56,119 nucleotides of DNA, taken from Lachnospiraceae bacterium (lineage in GTDB: Bacteria > Bacillota > Clostridia > Lachnospirales > Lachnospiraceae). The stretch covers positions 1 through 56,119 of the forward strand of contig JAGBOC010000028.1 in assembly GCA_017634065.1 (NCBI GenBank), written 5' to 3'. Of this stretch, positions 15,612 to 22,896 are shown piece after piece. The notes below the pieces were generated by a model that searched no databases, was not told where the DNA came from, and saw only the letters and a program-made list of their open reading frames with translations. Positions within the stretch are counted from its first letter, which is position 1. Every line of letters begins with the position of its first letter. The translations under genes and the position numbers were made by a program.

Positions 15612-16643
15612 ATGAAAAAGTTTATTAATGGAAATGAGGCATTTGCATATGGGGCTCTTGCTTCGGGTATAGATTTTTATGCTGGTTACCCTATAACCCC
15701 TTCAACAGATGTGTATGAGTTCTTTGAAAAAAATGCCGAAAAATATAATGTAAAGTTTGTTCCTACAAGTTCTGAAGTTTCAGCTATAAATATGATTATG
15801 GGAGCAAGTATTGCTGGGGCGAGAGCATTAACAGTGACTTCAGGTTGTGGTTTCTCTCTGATGCAAGAAGCGATATCATATATGGCTTCTGATTTTGTTC
15901 CTTGTGTCATCTTAAATGTGATGAGAGAAGGTGCAGGTCTTGGAGACATACCAAGAAGTCAAGGTGACTATGACCAAATGACAAAAGGTGGTGGCAATGG
16001 CGATTACCACACCATCGTTTTGTCTTGCAAAAGCTGTAAAGACTGTATGGAAATGCCAAATCTTGCTTTTGAACTTGCTGAAAAATATAGAAATCCTGTC
16101 ATAGTCACTTACGACAGCGACATTGCTCACACAAAAGAAAATGTAGAAATACTAGCACAGACTAAAAATAATATTGATAAACTTAACTTCACACTAAAAG
16201 GAAATAAAACTGGAAAACCAAAATTAATTCAAAATGTCTATTACCATGATAAAAATTACAACGAAACTCTCTCAAACAAATATAATATCATTGAAGAAAA
16301 AGAACAACGCTTTGAAGAATATGAAACTAATGATGCAGAAATAATACTTGTGGCATTTTCTATCTGTGCAAGAGTTTGTATGGATGTAGTAAAAAGAGCA
16401 AGGAAGGAAGGTATAAAACTTGGGCTCATAGTTCCAATCACTCTTTATCCATTTCCTAAAAATGCTTTTTTAAATCTTCCTTCTCTTAAAAAAATAATAG
16501 TCGTAGAGCTTAACATACTTAAACAAATGAGAAAAGATGTAGAATACTACACAAAGTTTAGATATGAATATTTTTCGATAAATAGTATGTCAACTTGTCC
16601 TACAGTTCTTGACATTTTATCTTTTGTAAAGGAAGTAAAGTAG
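15612..16643 (+). CDS. 2-oxoacid:ferredoxin oxidoreductase, alpha subunit (KorA/VorB type)
   Basis: 343 residues. AYGALASGIDFYAGYPITPS and STDVYEFFEK form the N-terminal signature of the pyrimidine-binding subunit, followed by TSSEVSAINMIMGASIAGAR and TSGCGFSLMQEAISYM. With beta and gamma subunits it decarboxylates a 2-oxoacid (oxoglutarate, branched-chain or aromatic) to acyl-CoA and reduces ferredoxin in the cytoplasm. The start has AGGATAAT upstream. It heads a tight operon of four genes. The exact oxoacid cannot be read from the sequence. Confidence 0.9.
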   Translation: MKKFINGNEAFAYGALASGIDFYAGYPITPSTDVYEFFEKNAEKYNVKFVPTSSEVSAINMIMGASIAGARALTVTSGCGFSLMQEAISYMASDFVPCVILNVMREGAGLGDIPRSQGDYDQMTKGGGNGDYHTIVLSCKSCKDCMEMPNLAFELAEKYRNPVIVTYDSDIAHTKENVEILAQTKNNIDKLNFTLKGNKTGKPKLIQNVYYHDKNYNETLSNKYNIIEEKEQRFEEYETNDAEIILVAFSICARVCMDVVKRARKEGIKLGLIVPITLYPFPKNAFLNLPSLKKIIVVELNILKQMRKDVEYYTKFRYEYFSINSMSTCPTVLDILSFVKEVK

Positions 16644-16644
16644 T

Positions 16645-17349
16645 ATGTATGATATGCTCTGTCCTGGTTGCGGTCATAGGACTGCTATGATGATACTTGA
16701 TGAATTAATTGAAAATCATAAACTAAAAGAAAAGGTAATCTTTGCTCTTGATGTAGCTTGTTGCTCATTACTTATAGATTTTGTAAATTATGATTCGATA
16801 ATGTGTGCGCACGGTCGAGTTCTTGATGTCACAAAAGGATATAAAGAGATAAGAAAAGAAAATATAGTCATTTCCTATATGGGTGATGGTGCAGCATACT
16901 CTATAGGAATGGAAGAAATGCTTCATAGTGCAAGAAGAAATGATGATGCATTAATTATAGTTATAAATAATGGTTTATACTCTATGACAGGTGGTCAAAA
17001 ATCTCCTACTTATATAGATGTGAAATCTCAAAACGATAGAATAACGACCACTAATTCTTTAGATAAACCACGACAAGTTTATAATGGTTTTCTTATCGAA
17101 AATGTCATAAGTAAGCTTCCCATAAATTATCTTGCAAGAGCTTCTCTTACAGACAAAGATAATATAGACATTGCAAAAAAATATATAGAAAAAGCACTTA
17201 AAAAATATATAAATATTGGTGGTTTTAATATGGTGGAACTCTTATCACCTTGCCCTACAAACTATAAACTTACTCCAAAAGATATGATTGATAGAATAAA
17301 TAATGAGTTCACCAAAATATATAAGATTATGGAGTTCGTAGATGCTTAA
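16645..17349 (+). CDS. 2-oxoacid:ferredoxin oxidoreductase, beta subunit (TPP and Fe-S)
   Basis: 234 residues. CPGCGHR (C6, C9), a Cys pair near 39-40 and SPCPTNY near the end supply the [4Fe-4S] ligands. SYMGDGAAYSIGMEEMLHSA and IIVINNG form the thiamine-diphosphate site (GDG...N). It pairs with the alpha subunit encoded one base upstream. AAGGAAG lies before the ATG. The C-terminal part after NGLYSMTGGQKSPTY matches KorB/VorA enzymes. Confidence 0.9.
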   Translation: MYDMLCPGCGHRTAMMILDELIENHKLKEKVIFALDVACCSLLIDFVNYDSIMCAHGRVLDVTKGYKEIRKENIVISYMGDGAAYSIGMEEMLHSARRNDDALIIVINNGLYSMTGGQKSPTYIDVKSQNDRITTTNSLDKPRQVYNGFLIENVISKLPINYLARASLTDKDNIDIAKKYIEKALKKYINIGGFNMVELLSPCPTNYKLTPKDMIDRINNEFTKIYKIMEFVDA

Positions 17350-17791
17350 AGAAATATTTATAATAGGAATAGGCGGCGAGGGAGCCCAAACTATCGGAGA
17401 GATATTATCAATCTCTGCATGTATTAAAAACTTTGCCACTTCCTTCTACCCTTTTTATGGCTCACAGATGAGAGGAGGGGAATCTGGTTGCATAATCAAA
17501 ATCGATACCGAAGGTAATGACATAACAAATCCAACCATTAATATACCTGATGATTTCTTAATATTAAATGATGCATTTTTTGATAAATATAAAAAGTTTG
17601 CGAGTGATACTTCTAAATATTATCAAATTGATAATTCAAATATTAAAAATAAAAACATTAAACTATTAAAAAAGTATATAGATGAAAGTAAACTTTTTGA
17701 TGAAGAAACAATTATAAATGCAATAAAAGAAAAGTTTAAAAAAGAAGAAACATATAATAAGGTAATTGAGGTATATAAAAATGAATTATAA
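17342..17791 (+). CDS. 2-oxoacid:ferredoxin oxidoreductase, gamma subunit
   Basis: 149 residues. IIGIGGEGAQTIGEILS is the nucleotide-like loop and YPFYGSQMRGGESGC the conserved CoA-side segment of the gamma domain. It overlaps the beta gene by 8 nt and the next gene by 11 nt, so translation is coupled. It is shorter than the usual 170-190 residues at the C-terminus. No delta (ferredoxin) subunit gene is present in the cluster. Confidence 0.88.
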   Translation: MLKEIFIIGIGGEGAQTIGEILSISACIKNFATSFYPFYGSQMRGGESGCIIKIDTEGNDITNPTINIPDDFLILNDAFFDKYKKFASDTSKYYQIDNSNIKNKNIKLLKKYIDESKLFDEETIINAIKEKFKKEETYNKVIEVYKNEL

Positions 17792-19157
17792 AGAACTTTT
17801 TAATCCAAAAACTATAGCTGTAGTTGGTGCAAATGAATCAGAAGGTTTTGGTGGAGCTGTTTGTAAAAATCTAAACTTATATATTGATGATGAAAATAGG
17901 ATTTTCTATGTAAATCCAAAAAGGAATATTTTATTTGGAAAAAAGTGTTATCATAGTTTATCTGACATACCAATTGACATTGATTTACTTATTATAGCAA
18001 CTAATAAAAAAACAGTTATAAATATATTAAAAGAAGGCAAAGAAAAAAACGCAAAATCTGCTGTTATATTTGCAAGTGGTTTTAGTGAGACTGGAAAAAA
18101 CGAAGATATACTATTAGAAAAAGATCTTATCGAAACCGCCACAAAGCTTGATATCACAATACTTGGTCCTAACTGTGCTGGTTTCTCTAATTTTATAGAT
18201 AACATAAATGCATTTGCTTTTTTATCAGAAAAGAGAAATCGAAAAGGAAGTATAGGTATAATTTCTCAAAGTGGTATGATTGGTTTATCATTAATTGATA
18301 ATCAATATATGAAGTTTTCATATAATATCTCTTGTGGAAATGCAAACTTTCTTACTATGCCTGATTTAATAACTTTTCTATCTGATGATAAAAATACAAA
18401 AGTGATTGGTTTATACATTGACGGAATAAAAGATTTACAAAGTTTTGAAAGATCAATCGCATATGCAAAATCGAAAAATAAAAAAATTGCTATCATAAAA
18501 TCAGGTTCAAATGAAAAGACAAAGGTTCTTACTAAAAATCATACTGGAAGCATTGAAAGTTTTACAAATGATGAGTTTAACACTTTAATTAAAAAATATA
18601 GTGTTATAAGATGTAATGACCTTGAAGAGTTTATATATACTCTTGTCGTTTTATCAAGTTATGATATTTTGCCAAAAGGAAATAGGGTCGCATCAATTAA
18701 TCTGTCAGGAGGAGAGGCTACTCTCATCGGCGAAATGTCAGACTCTTTTAATCTTTTATTTCCTGATTTAAATGAAAATGTAACAAAATATCTTAAGGAA
18801 AGACTCCCTGACTATGCAAATATCTCTAACCCTCTTGATATGACTGTCACTTTGTCTTATGATGCAGAGAAACTAAAAGATGCTCTCATAACTATAATGA
18901 GTCAGGATAATATCGATGTGGTTCTTTTTGGATACACTCTTCTCTATCACATTGATGACCCATGTATCTACTATATGATAGAAGCAATAAAAAAAGTTAA
19001 AGATACTCTAAAAGAAAAAATGAAACCGATTTTTATATTATCATTTATGTCAAACACTAGGAACCAAGATGCCATAGAAAAACTGCTTGAGCTTGGTGTT
19101 ATCTGCCTTCCTACACCATATTATGGTCTTAAAGTTTTAGAAAATGCCATTCAATAA
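17781..19157 (+). CDS. ADP-forming acyl-CoA synthetase-like protein (alpha part, no ATP-grasp domain)
   Basis: 458 residues from ATG 17781, chosen because GAGG sits 9 nt upstream. The CoA-binding domain starts FNPKTIAVVGANESEGFGG; ILGPNCAGF and IISQSGMIG belong to the succinyl-CoA-synthetase-like core. The phosphohistidine loop is preserved as NHTGS. NLSGGEATLIGEM follows. The family converts acyl-CoA, ADP and phosphate to acid, CoA and ATP, which fits the oxidoreductase encoded upstream. The ATP-grasp (beta) part is missing here, so a separate beta subunit elsewhere or a different role must be assumed. Confidence 0.85.
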   Translation: MNYKELFNPKTIAVVGANESEGFGGAVCKNLNLYIDDENRIFYVNPKRNILFGKKCYHSLSDIPIDIDLLIIATNKKTVINILKEGKEKNAKSAVIFASGFSETGKNEDILLEKDLIETATKLDITILGPNCAGFSNFIDNINAFAFLSEKRNRKGSIGIISQSGMIGLSLIDNQYMKFSYNISCGNANFLTMPDLITFLSDDKNTKVIGLYIDGIKDLQSFERSIAYAKSKNKKIAIIKSGSNEKTKVLTKNHTGSIESFTNDEFNTLIKKYSVIRCNDLEEFIYTLVVLSSYDILPKGNRVASINLSGGEATLIGEMSDSFNLLFPDLNENVTKYLKERLPDYANISNPLDMTVTLSYDAEKLKDALITIMSQDNIDVVLFGYTLLYHIDDPCIYYMIEAIKKVKDTLKEKMKPIFILSFMSNTRNQDAIEKLLELGVICLPTPYYGLKVLENAIQ

Positions 19158-19166
19158 TTCAAGCAC

Positions 19167-19190
19167 ATTAAATCCTACTAAACACTTCTC
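19167..19190. repeat. 24-bp direct repeat, duplicate of the 3' end of cobB (second copy 19946-19969)
   Basis: Bases 19167-19190 are identical to 19946-19969, which encode the last residues and stop of the sirtuin gene. The two copies bracket about 755 bp holding a decayed ATPase gene and the 151-residue gene. Confidence 0.8.
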
Positions 19191-19199
19191 TCTGAAATT

Positions 19200-19470
19200 A
19201 TGATTTCATCCCTTCATTATAGCATCATTGCCATATAATGTGGCAATGTTATCAACTCTTCCTGCATTTTCATCTATAAACTTATATGAAAGTTTTGGTT
19301 TAAATCTTTAAATGTAGCAATTAAGTGATTCTGTCTTTCCATTTTTTGATTTAACTTCAATAGGAATGATATTTGAATCTTTACTAATAACAAAATCAAT
19401 TTCACTCACACCTATCGCCCACAAAACTCCTCAAAATCCATTGGTAACATTTTTATTTCTAACTAAAACT
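19200..19470 (-). pseudogene. Remnant of an AAA ATPase/DUF4143 gene
   Basis: Minus-strand frames read MLPMDFEEF and then, in another frame, VLWAIGVSEIDFVISKDSN and IIPIEVKSKNGKTESLN, an in-frame stop, then RFKPKLSYKFIDENAGRVDN. The first part is the SxxPLxFEEF region of the ATPase domain and the second is the EIDFVI...PIEVKS nuclease-like core of DUF4143. The middle of the protein is deleted. Intact relatives are about 400 residues and function is poorly known. Confidence 0.6.
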
Positions 19471-19489
19471 GCTAAATAAACCTATAAAT

Positions 19490-19945
19490 CTATTTTAAGT
19501 TATTTGTCGTTGTTATAACTTGTTTCAAATAATACACATCTCTTTTAAATGGTAATTTTTCTATAAGTTCTTTTTCAAAAAGTCCTAGTTTATCATATTT
19601 ACTCTTACTTTCTTTCAGCTCTCTAATATTTATCAGCTCATAATCATCTTTATTTATATTTCCTTTTTTTACTTTTTCAAAATATATTTTTCCAAATTCA
19701 TTATTTTTTTTGACAATATCATATTGTAAGTTTTCATTTCTACTTGGTTCGTATAAAAGAATGATATTATTTTCAATTAAATAATCCCATATCATAGTTA
19801 TCACTGATTCTTCAGAAATTGGAAATGTCAATTCTTTCACAATTACACTTATCGGTTTTTTATTCTTAAACTTTGCAATCACTTCATTTCTACATGCAAA
19901 ATCTTTTATAAAGTTTGCTAAACTTTTATTAAAATAATCTTCCAT
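19490..19945 (-). CDS. Conserved hypothetical protein downstream of the sirtuin
   Basis: 151 residues without membrane segments. The N-terminal half (YFNKSLANFIKDFACRNEVI, then VKELTFPISEESVITMIWDY) looks like a small winged-helix-like fold and resembles proteins I recall next to sirtuins in clostridia. The C-terminal half is Lys/Glu/Asn-rich. The start ATG is 1 nt after the sirtuin stop, with AGGA from the sirtuin tail as ribosome-binding site, so the two are translationally coupled. No function is known. Confidence 0.65.
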   Translation of the reverse strand: MEDYFNKSLANFIKDFACRNEVIAKFKNKKPISVIVKELTFPISEESVITMIWDYLIENNIILLYEPSRNENLQYDIVKKNNEFGKIYFEKVKKGNINKDDYELINIRELKESKSKYDKLGLFEKELIEKLPFKRDVYYLKQVITTTNNLK

Positions 19946-19946
19946 A

Positions 19947-20669
19947 TTAAATCCTACTAAACACTTCTCCCGCCTTGCAGTGCACTACATAATCTATGCT
20001 ATCTTCGTTTGGGACTTCAGAAAGATTTATTAATATCATTTTATTGCCCTTATAATAATTTATGAATGATGCTGCAGGTTGCACGATAAGTGTTGTCCCT
20101 GATATAATTAATACATCTGCCTTACTAATTGCTTCAATGCTTTTTGCTATAGTATTTTGGTCAAGTCCTTCTTCATATAAAACTACATCTGGTTTTATTA
20201 TACCACCACAAGTGCATCGTGGCACTCCATCTGCTTTTAAAATATCTTCTACAGTGTAACTTTTTCCACATTCCATACAATGATTCTTAAACGAAGTTCC
20301 GTGCAACTCATAAATATTTTTATTTCCCGCTCTATGATGTAAATCATCTATATTTTGAGTAACTATCGCTTTTAATTTCCCTTCCCTTTCAAGTTTAGCA
20401 AGGGCAAGATGAACAGCGTTTGGTTCTGCTTTTAGCATAGGGTTTAGACATTTGTCCTTATAAAAACGATAAAACTCTTCAGGGTTGTTCATAAAAAATG
20501 TATGACTTATGATGGTTTCTGGTGGGTATTTATATTTTTGATTATAAAGGCCATCAACTGATCGAAAATCTGGAATTCCAGATTCTGTTGACACTCCAGC
20601 GCCACCAAAGAAAACTATATTATCAGATTCTTTAATTATTTTTACAACCTCATCAATAGTTGAAATCAT
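19947..20669 (-). CDS. cobB: NAD-dependent protein deacylase, sirtuin (CobB/Sir2)
   Basis: 240 residues, a canonical bacterial sirtuin. GGAGVSTESGIPDFRS is the NAD loop, TQNIDDLHHRAG contains the catalytic region with the active-site His at ELHGT, and CMECGKSY...CTCGG gives four zinc-binding cysteines. It removes acyl groups from lysines using NAD+, releasing nicotinamide and O-acyl-ADP-ribose in the cytoplasm. AGGAGG precedes the ATG. It is the second sirtuin of the window besides SirTM. Its 3' end is partly duplicated 780 bp downstream. Confidence 0.95.
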   Translation of the reverse strand: MISTIDEVVKIIKESDNIVFFGGAGVSTESGIPDFRSVDGLYNQKYKYPPETIISHTFFMNNPEEFYRFYKDKCLNPMLKAEPNAVHLALAKLEREGKLKAIVTQNIDDLHHRAGNKNIYELHGTSFKNHCMECGKSYTVEDILKADGVPRCTCGGIIKPDVVLYEEGLDQNTIAKSIEAISKADVLIISGTTLIVQPAASFINYYKGNKMILINLSEVPNEDSIDYVVHCKAGEVFSRI

Positions 20670-20759
20670 AATAACCTCCTATCGTAATTGCCATATGGTT
20701 TTAAAATTAACTTTAATTCCTTCATCGAAGTTTTAGATTTTGATTTACATACCTTTATA

Positions 20760-20797
20760 AAAATAATGAGGCACTTATACATTTGCCTCATTATTTT
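20760..20797 (-). terminator. Terminator after the symporter gene
   Basis: Perfect 14-bp stem (20760-20773 with 20784-20797), 10-nt loop, beginning 31 nt after the symporter stop on the minus strand. Confidence 0.8.
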
Positions 20798-20827
20798 CTA
20801 CATTATAATGTCATATTTTTTAACGAC

Positions 20828-22108
20828 CTATTTATTTTTAGTCTTTAAGCCCTTTAAAACTCCTTTACTAGCTTCTGTATTTGACACACAAAGTGCACAA
20901 GCAGAATCACCAGTAATATTTACAACTGTTCTACCCATATCAAATATTCTATCAACACCAAGTACAAGTGCTATACCATCAACAGGAAGTCCAACTGCTT
21001 GAAGAACCATTGCAAGCATAACAACTCCTGCTCCAGGCACACCTGCTGTACCTATAGATGCAACTGTAGCTGTAACAATTACTGTCGCAATTTGTGCAAA
21101 TGTCAACTCAATGCCATAACAACTTGCTATAAACACTGTGCAGACAGCTTGATAAATAGCTGTTCCATCCATATTTATAGTTGCACCAAGTGGCAAGACA
21201 AATGAAACTATATCTGATCTTCCACCCATCTTCTTTGTACACTCAATATTGAGTGGCAACGTTCCTACTGATGATGCACTTGAAAATGCCATCACCATAG
21301 CAGGTGCGATACCTCTAAAGAATTCAAATGGTGTAACCTTTGTAAAGAATGATACCATAGATGAGTAAGTAATAATCATATGTAATATGTAGCCAAGATA
21401 TGCAATTCCTATAACAAGTGCAAGAGAACTCAAAACCTTTGGTCCATTCTCTGCGATTACTGGTGAAAGTAAGCACACGATACCAATAGGCGAAAAATGA
21501 ATAATCATATCCATTATTTCTATAAATACAGCATTTCCTGATTCTATGACATCGGCAAATGCCTTCGCCTTATCACCTGCTATGATAATCGCAAATCCGA
21601 TAAATAATGCTATGACAATTACTTGAAGCATAGAAGCATTTAACATTGGCGCTAAAATATTTGATGGGAACATATCAGCTACAACTTTTATAAAGTTCTT
21701 TGTCTCCACTGCCTTATATGCTGCTTCACTAACATCAAGTACTGCGAACTTGTTTTTAAATAGCATTGCGATAATCACACCTATAACAAGCGCGATGAAT
21801 GTAGTGCAAAGATAAAAAACGATAGTTCTTATGCCTATAGACCATACTTTTTTAATGTCGCTTAAACTTATGATGCCTGAAATTATTGAAAGTAAAACTA
21901 TTGGCACAACTACAAACTTTAACAAGTTCAAGAATATATCACCTATTGGCTTGATATACTCTTGAAGCATTTTAAGTGCTGTCATCTCTGAATTACTAAA
22001 AAATACTTTGTCGATAGGTCCGTTATTGATACACAAAAGTCCTAAAACAATACCTATGACGAGTCCAATTAAAATCTTAATTGACAATGGGATTCTTGAT
22101 TTTTTCAT
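20828..22108 (-). CDS. Dicarboxylate/amino acid:cation symporter (DAACS family)
   Basis: 426 residues with about eight membrane helices and two re-entrant loops. AFSSASSVGTLPLN is the serine-rich loop, GATINMDGTAIYQ the NMDGT cation motif, and GTAGVPGAGVVMLAM the second hairpin. Members import glutamate, aspartate or C4-dicarboxylates with Na+ or H+. AAGGAAG precedes the ATG. It ends at the terminator at 20760-20797. Confidence 0.93.
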   Translation of the reverse strand: MKKSRIPLSIKILIGLVIGIVLGLLCINNGPIDKVFFSNSEMTALKMLQEYIKPIGDIFLNLLKFVVVPIVLLSIISGIISLSDIKKVWSIGIRTIVFYLCTTFIALVIGVIIAMLFKNKFAVLDVSEAAYKAVETKNFIKVVADMFPSNILAPMLNASMLQVIVIALFIGFAIIIAGDKAKAFADVIESGNAVFIEIMDMIIHFSPIGIVCLLSPVIAENGPKVLSSLALVIGIAYLGYILHMIITYSSMVSFFTKVTPFEFFRGIAPAMVMAFSSASSVGTLPLNIECTKKMGGRSDIVSFVLPLGATINMDGTAIYQAVCTVFIASCYGIELTFAQIATVIVTATVASIGTAGVPGAGVVMLAMVLQAVGLPVDGIALVLGVDRIFDMGRTVVNITGDSACALCVSNTEASKGVLKGLKTKNK

Positions 22109-22125
22109 AATGTTTGCTTCCTTTT

Positions 22126-22875
22126 TTATTTTATTGAATTACTATTTATTGGAAATGTAAAGTATGTATCAGTGTATGGTTCGTCTGCTAAAGTGAAATG
22201 CCACCACTCTTCTGCAAGAGGTTTGAAGCCATGTGATACCATCGCATCTCGAAGTATCATTCTATTATTATATTGCTCTTCTGTAATTCCCTTATAATCT
22301 GGGTGACTTTCTTCGCCGAAAAAATCAAATGTCCCACCCATATCTACTTCCTTCTCAGTATTCATATCAAATAAGGTTAAATCAAATGTGCTTCCCCGAC
22401 TATGACCTGAATGTTCCATTATATAACCCTGTGGAAATAAAACATCTTTATCAAGATTTGGATAAAAATATTTTTTCATTTTGACATCGTTTAAATCTTT
22501 TGCCCATCTAACAAAGTGACTTACAGCTTTCTGTGGTCTATATGCATCATATATTTTTAATCTGTAACCCTTCTTTATTAATTCATCACTAACTTCTTTT
22601 AATTTCAAAGATGCCTCTTTTGTAGCAAAAGCAAGTGGTTCTTCATATCCATCAATTCTTTCTCCTACAAAATTATACGTAGAATAATATCTTATCTCCA
22701 ATATTGCATCTGGCACTACTTCGCTTAACAAAACGAAACCGCTACTATCTTCTGACAACTTATATTCATCATCTTTTGCATTATCTAAAGTACTACTCTG
22801 TGCATTTATGTTACTGCAAGAAATTAGAGTCCCTGCAACTATTATACTTACGATTGTTAATATTATCTTCTGCAC
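22126..22875 (-). CDS. D-Ala-D-Ala dipeptidase, VanX/DdpX family, lipoprotein
   Basis: 249 residues. A signal peptide ends in the lipobox LISC, so the protein is probably lipid-anchored outside the membrane. YDAYRPQKAV, SGHSRGSTFDLTLFD and EWWHF hold the zinc ligands and catalytic Glu of VanX-type M15 peptidases. These split D-Ala-D-Ala; here the likely role is cell-wall dipeptide salvage, not vancomycin resistance, because no van ligase is nearby. The start is GTG 22875. The only ribosome-binding site is a run of ten G ending 9 nt upstream, a potential slippage switch. It follows gyrA by 21 nt. Confidence 0.9.
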   Translation of the reverse strand: MQKIILTIVSIIVAGTLISCSNINAQSSTLDNAKDDEYKLSEDSSGFVLLSEVVPDAILEIRYYSTYNFVGERIDGYEEPLAFATKEASLKLKEVSDELIKKGYRLKIYDAYRPQKAVSHFVRWAKDLNDVKMKKYFYPNLDKDVLFPQGYIMEHSGHSRGSTFDLTLFDMNTEKEVDMGGTFDFFGEESHPDYKGITEEQYNNRMILRDAMVSHGFKPLAEEWWHFTLADEPYTDTYFTFPINSNSIK

Positions 22876-22884
22876 TTATTTCTA

Positions 22885-22894
22885 CCCCCCCCCC
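22885..22894 (-). repeat. Homopolymer of ten G in the ribosome-binding position of the VanX-like gene
   Basis: The minus strand carries ten consecutive G between the gyrA stop and GTG 22875, with 9 nt between tract and start. Such tracts change length by slipped-strand mispairing, and here that would change ribosome-binding spacing. Confidence 0.6.
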
Positions 22895-22896
22895 TA

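Noticed and set aside
22126-22875. Vancomycin-resistance gene vanX
   Set aside because: No vanH, ligase or two-component genes are nearby, and the lipoprotein signal fits cell-wall dipeptide salvage better.
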